A stretch of 64,000 nt of DNA. Source: Pasteurella sp049941595. GTDB lineage: Bacteria > Pseudomonadota > Gammaproteobacteria > Enterobacterales > Pasteurellaceae. A model generated the notes under the pieces. It had not been told where the DNA came from, searched no databases, and saw only the letters and a list, made by a program, of their open reading frames with translations. Location: contig JBNFNA010000003.1 in the NCBI GenBank assembly GCA_049941595.1, positions 186,001 through 250,000 of the forward strand, given 5' to 3'. The translations under genes were made by a program, and so were the position numbers. Positions 44,085-51,395 of this stretch are shown here, in pieces (position 1 is the first letter of the stretch; every line of letters starts with the position of its first letter).

Positions 44085-45326
44085 TTATTCCTTGATCACT
44101 TCAGCTTGAGCTAATACAACATTTTGTAACACTTTAATTCCCGCTTCAATATCATCCCATTCCGTAAATTCTAATGGATTATGACTAATCCCATCACGAG
44201 ACGGCACAAATACCATACCTGTTGGGCATAATTTTGCCATATGCATTGCATCGTGCCCTGCACCACTTGGCATAATTTCATAAGAATAACCAAGAGCTTC
44301 AGCAGATTGGCGAATATTTTCAACCATTTCATCAGGTAGAACAACGGGACTATCCTTGGAAATCAGCTGTAATTCAATCTCTAAACCACGTTTTTGAGCG
44401 ACTTGCTCAATCTGTTGTTGTAGCGCTACAAATACCGATTCTCTCGCCTCAACGTGAATGCCTCGAATGTCCACCAGTAACTCACAATAACCCGGCACGA
44501 CATTCATCACGCCCGGTTTCGCTGTCAAATTCCCTACGGTTGCCACCGTAGAATGGCCTGCATCAATCGCGGCTTTTTCCACCGCTAAAGCCAGTTCTGC
44601 ACCACCAAGTAATGCATCGTGGCGATAATGCATTGCCGTTGCACCTGAATGATCTGCTTGCCCCTTAATTTTGACAAGACAACGAATTGGTGCGGCGATA
44701 CCTGTCACAACACCAATAGTTTTCCGTTCATTTTCCAAGCGAGGGCCTTGTTCAATATGCAACTCAAAAAAGCATTTGAATTCATCACCACAGCGTTTTG
44801 CTTGGTGAATTTTTGCGAAGTCCAAACCGATTTCAGCCAACGCCTCTTGCAACCCTTTTCCTTGTTTATCACGCAAATGGCTTAAACCCGCTTGGTCTGT
44901 TACGCCGCACATCACTTTACTGCCTAAAGTCGCATAGTTAAATCGGCTTGATTCTTCACAAGTAAAAATAATCAGTTCTAATGGATAACGGGTTTTGATG
45001 CCTTTCTCGCAAGCCCGAAATAAGATTTCTAAACCAGCAACAGAGCCTAACGGTCCATCAAATTTCCCCGCATTGACAACAGTATCAATATGCGATCCAA
45101 ATGCCACTGTGGGCAAATGATCTTCAACGCCGGCTTTGCGAATGAATAAATTGCCGATTTCATCGCGGCGAATCGTAAGATCGTACTGTTGGCATAAATC
45201 GACAACGTATTTATGTGCTTTTTCATCTTCAACGCTGAATGCCAAACGTGTTAACTCCCCTTCTACCGAGGTCATAGACGCCAGTTTTTCGATGATTGAT
45301 TGTACTCGTGCAAGATTAATTGACAT
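44085..45326 (-). CDS. M20-family amidase (N-carbamoyl-L-amino acid hydrolase/allantoate amidohydrolase-like)
   Basis: Zinc-dependent hydrolase of 413 residues in the HyuC/AllC branch of peptidase family M20. GSHIDTVVNAGKFDGPLGSVAGLE (metal-binding His-Asp, near 78-101), CEESSRFNYATLGSKVMCG (catalytic Glu region) and FELHIEQGPRLENERKTIGVVTGI are the branch signatures; SGAGHDAMHMAKLCPTGMVFVPS carries the last metal ligand. No allantoin or pyrimidine catabolic genes are nearby. It follows the cystine-type ABC operon but a terminator hairpin lies between, so cotranscription is uncertain. Substrate is unresolved. Confidence 0.87.
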   Translation of the reverse strand: MSINLARVQSIIEKLASMTSVEGELTRLAFSVEDEKAHKYVVDLCQQYDLTIRRDEIGNLFIRKAGVEDHLPTVAFGSHIDTVVNAGKFDGPLGSVAGLEILFRACEKGIKTRYPLELIIFTCEESSRFNYATLGSKVMCGVTDQAGLSHLRDKQGKGLQEALAEIGLDFAKIHQAKRCGDEFKCFFELHIEQGPRLENERKTIGVVTGIAAPIRCLVKIKGQADHSGATAMHYRHDALLGGAELALAVEKAAIDAGHSTVATVGNLTAKPGVMNVVPGYCELLVDIRGIHVEARESVFVALQQQIEQVAQKRGLEIELQLISKDSPVVLPDEMVENIRQSAEALGYSYEIMPSGAGHDAMHMAKLCPTGMVFVPSRDGISHNPLEFTEWDDIEAGIKVLQNVVLAQAEVIKE

Positions 45327-45349
45327 AAATTCTCCTTTTGTGCCTAAAC

Positions 45350-45378
45350 AAAAAAGCAGTGCTTAACACTGCTTTTGT
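45350..45378 (-). terminator. Hairpin between the ABC transporter operon and the M20 amidase gene
   Basis: AAAAGCAGTG and CACTGCTTTT form a 10-bp stem with a 5-base loop; the leftward strand continues TTTG. It lies 24 bases before the amidase start and ends the transporter operon at least in part. Confidence 0.75.
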
Positions 45379-45462
45379 ATTGATTTGATGTGTGTTGTAA
45401 GCCTGTTGTTTTTGTACAACATTCGTTCAGCCTTGACAACCAACAAACACAAATAACCTGAA

Positions 45463-46233
45463 CTAGATCATATAATCTTGCGCAAAATCATTCATATTGG
45501 TTTGCAATAAAAATTGCTTTGTGCGTTCCTTTTGAGGTTGAGAGAAAAATGCTTCGGCAGTGTTTTGCTCGATGACTTTTCCCCCGTCCATAAACACCAC
45601 CGTGTCCGCCACTTCTTTAGCAAATTTCATTTCGTGGGTCACAATAATCATTGTCCAACCTTCTTTGGCGAGCACTTTGAGCACTTGTAACACTTCGCCC
45701 ACCAATTCAGGATCTAACGCAGAAGTTGGCTCGTCAAGTAGAATCACATCAGGTTGCACGGCCAAAGCGCGCGCAATACCCACACGTTGTTGTTGACCAC
45801 CTGATAATTGCGATGGAAAAAGCTGTGCTTTTTCAGCAAGTCCCACTTTTTTCAATAATGACAACGCCTGCTCTCTCGCTTGTTCAACAGGCTTTTTCTG
45901 TACCACGACAGGACCTTCCATCACATTCTCAAGTGCGGTGCGGTGTGGAAATAAATTATATTGTTGAAACACCATTGAAGAACGGCGACGCAATGCCAAT
46001 TCTGTTTGTTTCGAAATTTTCTGAGCAAAATCGAGCTCAAGACAGCCGTCAGTAAAACGCAACGTGCCTTGATCTGGTTTTTCTAACAAATTTAAACAAC
46101 GTAAAAACGTAGTTTTGCCCGAACCCGAAGGCCCCAAAATTGCCACGACTTCGCCTTTTTGAATGGTTAAATCAATCCCTTTTAAGACTTCATTACCTTT
46201 AAATTGTTTATGAATATTTTTAATTTCTAACAT
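45463..46233 (-). CDS. Amino acid ABC transporter ATP-binding protein (cystine type)
   Basis: ATPase of a polar amino acid importer, 256 residues. Walker A LGPSGSGKTTFLRCLNLLE near 33-51, signature LSGGQQQRVGIARALAV, Walker B VILLDEPTSALDPELV. Similar to TcyN/GlnQ-type ATPases. The start at 46233 is preferred because AAGGTGG precedes it at six bases; a GTG three codons upstream is part of that ribosome site. Last gene of the three-gene operon SBP-permease-ATPase. Confidence 0.9.
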   Translation of the reverse strand: MLEIKNIHKQFKGNEVLKGIDLTIQKGEVVAILGPSGSGKTTFLRCLNLLEKPDQGTLRFTDGCLELDFAQKISKQTELALRRRSSMVFQQYNLFPHRTALENVMEGPVVVQKKPVEQAREQALSLLKKVGLAEKAQLFPSQLSGGQQQRVGIARALAVQPDVILLDEPTSALDPELVGEVLQVLKVLAKEGWTMIIVTHEMKFAKEVADTVVFMDGGKVIEQNTAEAFFSQPQKERTKQFLLQTNMNDFAQDYMI

Positions 46234-46243
46234 CAAAACCACC

Positions 46244-46960
46244 TTACAAATGGCGAGAAAGTCGCGTTTCTACACGTTGTTGTGCCATAGATAAAACGAA
46301 GCAAATAACCCAATAAATTAGTGCCGCTTCGCTATACACCAAAATAAATTCATAAGAGGACGCTGCGACATTTTGTGCAATACGGAATAATTCCGTCACT
46401 AAAACCAACGACGCCAATGAAGTATCTTTCACTGTGCTAATAAAGGTATTCGCAAGCGGAGGCACTGATACTCGCATCGCTTGTGGAATAATAGTGCGGA
46501 TAAAAGCTTGGCGATAGCTCATTCCAATCGCATAAGAGGCTTCCCATTGTCCTTTTGGAATCGACAAAATCGCTGCCCGTACTGTTTCCGAAGCATAAGC
46601 ACCAATATTCAGTGAAAAAGCAATAATTGCCGTTGGGAATGGATCTAACGTAATGCCAATTTCAGGCAATCCATAAAAAATAATAAAAATCTGCACAAGC
46701 ATTGGCGTACCACGAATAATGGACACATAAATACGTGTTAATCCCACCAGCAAGCGATTAAAAACAGATTGCGATGGCATTGTGCGAATTACCGCAACAC
46801 CAACGGCAATTAATAGCCCCGCAAAAAATGAAATTAATGCTAAAGGAATAGTACTAATCAGCGTTGCTTCAAACATAGGCCAAAAAGAGCTGATCAATAG
46901 ATCAGCTCGTTCTTCATTCATAAAGGGAAAATTCGAAAGAAAATTATTGAGTAATGTCAT
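46244..46960 (-). CDS. Amino acid ABC transporter permease (cystine type)
   Basis: Inner-membrane permease of the HisM/TcyL family, 238 residues with about five helices. The EAA-type loop lies at GAYASETVRAAILSIPKGQWEASYAIGMSYRQAFIRTIIPQAMRVSVPPLANTF, and SIIRGTPMLVQIFIIFYGLPEIGI precedes it. ATG 46960 is chosen with AAGTGG upstream; in-frame TTG and GTG codons lie just before it. The 5' end overlaps the substrate-binding protein gene by 17 bases, suggesting coupling. Confidence 0.9.
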   Translation of the reverse strand: MTLLNNFLSNFPFMNEERADLLISSFWPMFEATLISTIPLALISFFAGLLIAVGVAVIRTMPSQSVFNRLLVGLTRIYVSIIRGTPMLVQIFIIFYGLPEIGITLDPFPTAIIAFSLNIGAYASETVRAAILSIPKGQWEASYAIGMSYRQAFIRTIIPQAMRVSVPPLANTFISTVKDTSLASLVLVTELFRIAQNVAASSYEFILVYSEAALIYWVICFVLSMAQQRVETRLSRHL

Positions 46961-47735
46961 CACCAAACCACTTAATTGAAATTTGTTTTAAGGTGCCATC
47001 CGTGCGAATTTCCGCTAATGCTTGATTTACTTTTGACACCAATTCTTCTTCACCTTTCAAGAAAGCAAAACCTGATGGCACTTTGTCTTTATTTTCAGCG
47101 GCAATTTTCAAACCTGCATTTGGCATTTTTTGGAAATAATCAAGCACGGCTAATTTATCATTTACTGTGGTATCCGCACGTTTTTGGCGAATCAATTCGA
47201 GTGCTTGGGCTAAACCTTCAACAGTGACTAAATTTGCTCCGTGTTTTTGTGCAATTTTGGTGTAATTACTTGTTAAAGACTGACCTGATTTTTTGCTTTT
47301 CAGATCTTCAAAAGTGGTGACAGACTTATCATCTGCACGTGTTACAACTACGGCATTGGAATAGTTATAAGGTTCACTATAAATGTATTTTTTCAAACGC
47401 TCTGGGCTTGGGTTGGTTTGGTTAGCAATCACATCAAAGCGTTTTGCATTTAAGCCTGCATACATTGCATCCCATTGAGTTTCTTGGAATTGGATTTTTA
47501 AGCCAAGACGTTTCGCCACTTCTTCAATCACATCAACATCGAAGCCCGTTAATTTACCAGATGCATCGTGGAAAGTGAAAGGCGCATAAGTGCCTTCTGT
47601 CCCCACTAATAACGTCTTCGTGCTTTCTACACGATCGCTAATAGGTCCTGCATTTACTTGGCTCGCTACGCCGAAAATTAAACTTGCTGCTAACAATGCG
47701 GTTGTTAATTTTGTTTTGATTAATTTCATATTCAT
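46944..47735 (-). CDS. Amino acid ABC transporter substrate-binding protein, cystine-binding-like
   Basis: Periplasmic solute-binding protein of 263 residues with a signal peptide cleaved after ASQVNA near residue 29. The mature sequence resembles E. coli TcyJ (FliY): LLVGTEGTYAPFTFHDASGKLTGFDVDV, RFDVIANQTNPSPERLKKYIYSEPY, SLTSNYTKIAQ and the end LKQISIKWFGDDIT. That makes L-cystine the best guess for the transporter, a useful sulfur source for a host-associated organism. MNM or the internal M two codons later are equally likely starts. Confidence 0.88.
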   Translation of the reverse strand: MNMKLIKTKLTTALLAASLIFGVASQVNAGPISDRVESTKTLLVGTEGTYAPFTFHDASGKLTGFDVDVIEEVAKRLGLKIQFQETQWDAMYAGLNAKRFDVIANQTNPSPERLKKYIYSEPYNYSNAVVVTRADDKSVTTFEDLKSKKSGQSLTSNYTKIAQKHGANLVTVEGLAQALELIRQKRADTTVNDKLAVLDYFQKMPNAGLKIAAENKDKVPSGFAFLKGEEELVSKVNQALAEIRTDGTLKQISIKWFGDDITQ

Positions 47736-47872
47736 TCCTTAATGTTGTGTCTATTGATTTATTGGAATGAAAAGCATTATAGGAACAAATTTTCAGCGCT
47801 GAAAATAACAATAAGCAGTATTATATAACCATTAGTTCTATAAATAAGGTGTGTAAAAAGAAAGAGTTGAAT

Positions 47873-47907
47873 AAAAAAAGTGCGGTATTTTTTACCGCAC
47901 TTTTGTT
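47873..47907 (-). terminator. ytfJ terminator built from paired uptake signals
   Basis: Two opposed uptake cores, AAAAGTGCGGTA (47876-47887) and TACCGCACTTTT (47893-47904), form a 12-bp stem with a 5-base loop. Leftward transcription from ytfJ meets seven T residues after the stem. Confidence 0.88.
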
Positions 47908-47915
47908 TGAGATGA

Positions 47916-48473
47916 TTATTTAGTCAATTCAGTAATTAGGCTAATCACTTCTTGAACTTGAGCGCCAGAAAGTGCGCCTTCGTGCACAAATTTCACTTTG
48001 CCACTTTTATCTAACACGATAACAAGATTTTCTTTTTCTTTTAACTGCCACGCGTTTTTCACTGCACCACGCTGATCTAACACGACTTGGCTATGTGGAT
48101 TTTTCTTTTTGCCTTTTTCAGCACCGCTTTTCACAAAGCTCCCCGTACCAAATGTCGCATCGTCTGCGTTAATGATCGTCGTTGTTTGGTATTTTGAGCG
48201 ATCAAATTGTGCTGCTTTAATTGCATTAATAAGAGATTCATTGCGATCTTTCACATCACGACGGCCCGCAAAATGGTTCACCATACGCACTTTGCCCGCA
48301 AGCTGTGATGAATTCCACGCTTTATAACTAACGTCATCGCCTTTTACGCTTAACTCGCCATCTTCTGCGACTGAGACCGAAGCTAATGGGCTATTTAATT
48401 GAATGTTGTGTGCAAATGCCCCTGTTGAGCAAAATGCGGCTGCGAACCCTAAAACCAATGTCAATTTTTTCAT
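47916..48473 (-). CDS. ytfJ: YtfJ family periplasmic protein
   Basis: Exported protein of 185 residues with a thioredoxin-like fold but no CXXC. Signal peptide cleaved after STGAFA near residue 22, then HNIQLNSPLASVSVAEDGEL and AGKVRMVNHFAGRRDVKDRNESLINAI. The C-terminal half (NLVIVLDKSGKVKFVHEGALSGAQVQEVISLI) is the family's most conserved part. Function unknown. The start at 48473 follows AAGGAAAA; a longer in-frame ATG at 48491 lacks a site. Confidence 0.88.
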   Translation of the reverse strand: MKKLTLVLGFAAAFCSTGAFAHNIQLNSPLASVSVAEDGELSVKGDDVSYKAWNSSQLAGKVRMVNHFAGRRDVKDRNESLINAIKAAQFDRSKYQTTTIINADDATFGTGSFVKSGAEKGKKKNPHSQVVLDQRGAVKNAWQLKEKENLVIVLDKSGKVKFVHEGALSGAQVQEVISLITELTK

Positions 48474-48616
48474 TTTATTTTCCTTAATCATAGTAAGACG
48501 TTGAATTTTACAGAAAAATAAAAAATAAACAAATCAGAGCTGTTGTTCACAAGTTTTGGCAAAATCTTGCTTTTTTGCTATACTTTCGCGTCATTTTTAT
48601 TGAGAGGAAAAATCAA

Positions 48617-48949
48617 ATGGAACAAATGCCAAATTGTCCAAAATGTAACAGTGAATTTGTATATCACGATTCTGTAAATTTCGTTTGCCCAGATTGTAGC
48701 CACGAATGGTCAGGCAACGAAACTATTGAAAGTGATGAAAAAGTAGTAAAAGACAGCAATGGTAATATCTTACAAGATGGTGATTCTGTAATTTTAATTA
48801 AAGATTTAAAAGTAAAAGGCTCATCAATTGTCTTGAAAAAAGGCACTAAAGCAAAAAATATTCGTTTAGTCGATGCAGATCACGATGTTGACTGCAAAAT
48901 TGACGGTCAAAGCTTTTCATTAAAATCTGAGTTTCTGAAAAAAGCTTAA
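48617..48949 (+). CDS. yjdM: YjdM (PhnA-type zinc ribbon) family protein
   Basis: Cytoplasmic protein of 110 residues. N-terminal zinc ribbon CPKCNSEFVYHDSVNFVCPDCSHEW with two CXXC pairs, then a KOW-like beta domain (VKDSNGNILQDGDSVILIKDLKVKGSSIVLKKGTKAKNIRL). Historically called PhnA, but it is not the phosphonoacetate hydrolase and no phn genes are nearby; the role is unknown. The start at 48617 (MEQMPNCPKC) follows GAGGAAA; an in-frame ATG at 48575 would add 14 unlikely residues. Confidence 0.93.
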   Translation: MEQMPNCPKCNSEFVYHDSVNFVCPDCSHEWSGNETIESDEKVVKDSNGNILQDGDSVILIKDLKVKGSSIVLKKGTKAKNIRLVDADHDVDCKIDGQSFSLKSEFLKKA

Positions 48950-48966
48950 TTGCAAAAAATCCTAAT

Positions 48967-49002
48967 AAAAAGTGCTGTTGAACATTAATCACAGCACTTT
49001 TT
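48967..49002. terminator. yjdM terminator resembling a mutated uptake-signal pair
   Basis: AAAAAGTGCTGT and ACAGCACTTTTT form a 12-bp stem with a 12-base loop, followed by TTTTTTC. It differs from an uptake-signal pair by the same substitution in both arms. It may also serve the convergent excalibur gene. Confidence 0.87.
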
Positions 49003-49027
49003 TCTTTTCTCTTCGCTTTTTCATAAG

Positions 49028-49246
49028 TTATCTTCGACAACGAGAAGATCCATATTTACTACCACCTGGTAAACATTCGCAAGCCTCGCCATCGCCATCA
49101 CCATCACGATCCAAATGAGAAGCACGATGACTTTCCATATAACGTTGCGCCTGTGCTTGCGTTGCAAAACTTTTACAACTCACCCGTTTTGCATAACTAG
49201 AAAACGCCAATGTGCTTAACAAAAGCAGCAAACATATTTGTTTCAT
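49028..49246 (-). CDS. Small exported excalibur-domain protein
   Basis: A 72-residue protein: signal peptide (MKQICLLLLLSTLAFSSYA, cleavage near 19), then an excalibur calcium-binding domain. The EF-hand-like loop DRDGDGDGEACE near 46-57, with Cys residues at CKSF, ACEC and SSRC, fits the family, which is usually found as an add-on to surface nucleases and similar proteins. Here the domain stands alone. AAGGAGAT precedes the ATG. Role unknown; it is likely secreted or surface-attached and calcium-binding. Confidence 0.82.
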   Translation of the reverse strand: MKQICLLLLLSTLAFSSYAKRVSCKSFATQAQAQRYMESHRASHLDRDGDGDGEACECLPGGSKYGSSRCRR

Positions 49247-49333
49247 TTGATCTCCTTGTTATCCAGAAACTGTCCATATTAAGGATTTTAAAATCAGTAC
49301 TGCTCTACTTCTAGTGCCATATTCACAAAATTA

Positions 49334-49349
49334 TTTGATCCACTTCACA
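49334..49349 (+). promoter_or_regulatory. CRP-like site upstream of rbsD
   Basis: TTTGATCCACTTCACA matches 12 of 16 positions of TGTGATCTAGATCACA, including most of both half-sites. It is centred about 60 bases before the predicted start, a class I activation position. Catabolite control of ribose operons by CRP is established in enterics; here it is inferred. Confidence 0.55.
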
Positions 49350-49366
49350 GTTCTAGCAAAACGTTT

Positions 49367-49394
49367 TTGCACTTTTTGAATTTGCTCTTACACT
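49367..49394 (+). promoter_or_regulatory. Predicted rbs promoter
   Basis: TTGCAC at 49367-49372 and TACACT at 49389-49394 with a 16-base spacer. The start would fall near 49401, immediately before the RbsR palindrome. An AAAACGTTTT palindrome at 49358-49367 overlaps the -35 end and may be an auxiliary LacI-family half-operator. Confidence 0.5.
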
Positions 49395-49405
49395 AATCGT
49401 AAAAC

Positions 49406-49425
49406 CCATCGAAACGTTTCGATGG
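49406..49425 (+). promoter_or_regulatory. RbsR operator: perfect 20-base palindrome
   Basis: CCATCGAAACGTTTCGATGG is a perfect palindrome centred on the CG step typical of LacI-family operators. It lies just downstream of the predicted start, where repressor binding would block transcription. RbsR is encoded at the end of the operon, supporting the assignment. Confidence 0.8.
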
Positions 49426-49453
49426 CAATTTTGACCAAAACAAGAGGTAAGCA

Positions 49454-49873
49454 ATGAAAAAGACAAACATACTTAATGCGCAATTATCACACGCAATCGC
49501 AACATTAGGTCATACCGATAGCTTAACTATTTGTGATGCCGGCTTGCCTATTTCAAACACCGTTGAACGTATTGATCTTGCTTTAACGGCTGGTGTGCCA
49601 AGTTTCTTGCAAACATTTAATGTCGTGGTGTCAGAAATGTATGTTGAACGTGCCGTGATTGCGCAAGAAATTCACGAGAAAAATCCTGAAATTTTGACCG
49701 CACTTTTACACGACTTTGCTACATTAGAACAGAAGCAAGGCAATACTATTACGATCGAATATGTCAGCCACGAAACGTTCAAAACACTTACCCACTCTAG
49801 CAAAGCCATTGTTCGCAGTGGTGAATGTTCTCCTTATGCCAATGTAATTTTATATTCTGGCGTACCATTCTAA
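49454..49873 (+). CDS. rbsD: D-ribose pyranase
   Basis: Interconverts the pyranose and furanose forms of ribose so that RbsK receives furanose. 139 residues with MKKTNILNAQLSHAIATLGHTDSLTICDAGLPI (catalytic His20-equivalent in LGHTD and Asp) and the C-terminal VRSGECSPYANVILYSGVPF. First gene of rbsDACBKR; AGAGGTAAG precedes the ATG. An uptake core lies within, near 49698. Confidence 0.96.
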   Translation: MKKTNILNAQLSHAIATLGHTDSLTICDAGLPISNTVERIDLALTAGVPSFLQTFNVVVSEMYVERAVIAQEIHEKNPEILTALLHDFATLEQKQGNTITIEYVSHETFKTLTHSSKAIVRSGECSPYANVILYSGVPF

Positions 49874-49883
49874 GAGGCTCACA

Positions 49884-51386
49884 ATGCAACAGGAAACCTT
49901 ACTCAAAATCAGTGGCATTGATAAATCCTTCCCTGGTGTAAAAGCACTCAGTAATGCCTGTTTGTCAGTGTACGCAGAGCGTGCAATGGCATTAATGGGT
50001 GAAAATGGTGCGGGAAAATCGACACTGATGAAAGTACTCACCGGTATTTACAGCAAAGATGCTGGCACGATTGAATATTTAGGAAAAGCCGTCGCTTTCA
50101 AAGGCCCTAAAGATTCACAAGAAGCAGGGATTAGCATTATTCACCAAGAATTAAACTTAGTTGGCAATCTCACTATCGCTGAAAACATTTTTTTAGGTCG
50201 TGAATTTGTCACCGCTTGGGGGGCGATCGACTGGAAAAAAATGCACCAAGAAGCCGATAAATTATTAAGCCGCTTAGGTGTCACGCACAGTAGCCACCAG
50301 CTTTGTTCCGAGCTTTCTATTGGTGAACAACAAATGGTGGAAATCGCAAAAGCGTTAAGTTTTGAGTCGAAAGTCATCATTATGGACGAACCGACCGATG
50401 CGTTGACAGATACAGAAACAGAAGCCTTATTCAAAGTGATTCGTGAGTTAAAAGCGGAAAAACGTGGCATTGTTTATATTTCGCACCGTATCAAAGAAAT
50501 TTTTGAAATTTGTGATGATGTTACCGTACTGCGTGATGGCCAATTTATTGGTGAGCGTGCAGTGGCTGACTTGGACGAAGATAGTCTGATTGAAATGATG
50601 GTAGGCCGTCGTTTAGATGAACAATATCCACATTTAGACAAAGTACCAGGCGATGTGTTACTTGAAGTAGAAAACTTAACCGGTAGCGGTATTCACGATG
50701 TGAGTTTTAAATTACGTCGTGGCGAGATCCTTGGTATTTCTGGCTTAATGGGTGCTGGTCGCACTGAATTAATGAAAGTGCTTTATGGTGCCTTGCCTCG
50801 CACCAGTGGAAAAGTGCGGTTACATCAGAAAGAGATTTTCAATACTTGCCCGCAAGATGGTTTAAATAACGGGATTGTCTATATTTCAGAAGACCGCAAA
50901 GGCGATGGATTAGTGCTTGGTATGTCGGTTAAAGAAAATATGACATTAACCGCCCTCGAATATTTCTCAAAAGTGGGTCATATCAACCAACAAGCCGAAA
51001 AACTAGCGGTATCTGATTTTATTATGATGTTTAACATCAAAACACCAAGCCAAGATCAGCAAATCGGCTTGCTTTCTGGTGGTAATCAACAAAAAGTCGC
51101 CATTGCAAAAGGCTTGATGACACGCCCGAAAGTATTGATTTTAGACGAACCAACTCGCGGTGTTGACGTTGGTGCGAAAAAAGAAATCTATCAATTGATC
51201 AATGAATTTAAGAAAGACGGCTTGAGTATCATTATTGTGTCTTCGGAAATGCCTGAAGTGTTAGGTATGAGCAATCGTATTTTAGTGATGCACGAAGGAC
51301 GCATAAGCGCAGAATTCCAACGTGATGAAGCAACTCAAGAAAAATTATTGGCAGCAGCTATCGGCAAAAGTGCAGTATCAATTTAA
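49884..51386 (+). CDS. rbsA: Ribose ABC transporter ATP-binding protein
   Basis: Fused double ATPase energising ribose import. 500 residues. Domain one has Walker A MGENGAGKSTLMK near 37-49, signature LSIGEQQMVEIAKAL and Walker B VIIMDEPTDALTDTE; domain two has a degenerate Walker A region (GISGLMGAGRTELMK) with an intact signature LLSGGNQQKVAIAKGL and Walker B VLILDEPTRGVDVGAK. Domain-two degeneracy is normal for this sugar family. In the first Walker B, Asp replaces the more usual Ser after the EPT (EPTDAL). Nine bases before rbsC. Confidence 0.96.
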   Translation: MQQETLLKISGIDKSFPGVKALSNACLSVYAERAMALMGENGAGKSTLMKVLTGIYSKDAGTIEYLGKAVAFKGPKDSQEAGISIIHQELNLVGNLTIAENIFLGREFVTAWGAIDWKKMHQEADKLLSRLGVTHSSHQLCSELSIGEQQMVEIAKALSFESKVIIMDEPTDALTDTETEALFKVIRELKAEKRGIVYISHRIKEIFEICDDVTVLRDGQFIGERAVADLDEDSLIEMMVGRRLDEQYPHLDKVPGDVLLEVENLTGSGIHDVSFKLRRGEILGISGLMGAGRTELMKVLYGALPRTSGKVRLHQKEIFNTCPQDGLNNGIVYISEDRKGDGLVLGMSVKENMTLTALEYFSKVGHINQQAEKLAVSDFIMMFNIKTPSQDQQIGLLSGGNQQKVAIAKGLMTRPKVLILDEPTRGVDVGAKKEIYQLINEFKKDGLSIIIVSSEMPEVLGMSNRILVMHEGRISAEFQRDEATQEKLLAAAIGKSAVSI

Positions 51387-51395
51387 GGATGTTTT

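Noticed and set aside
49884..51386. RbsA defect because the second domain has an imperfect Walker A
   Set aside because: Degeneracy of the second nucleotide-binding site is normal in this sugar-transporter family.
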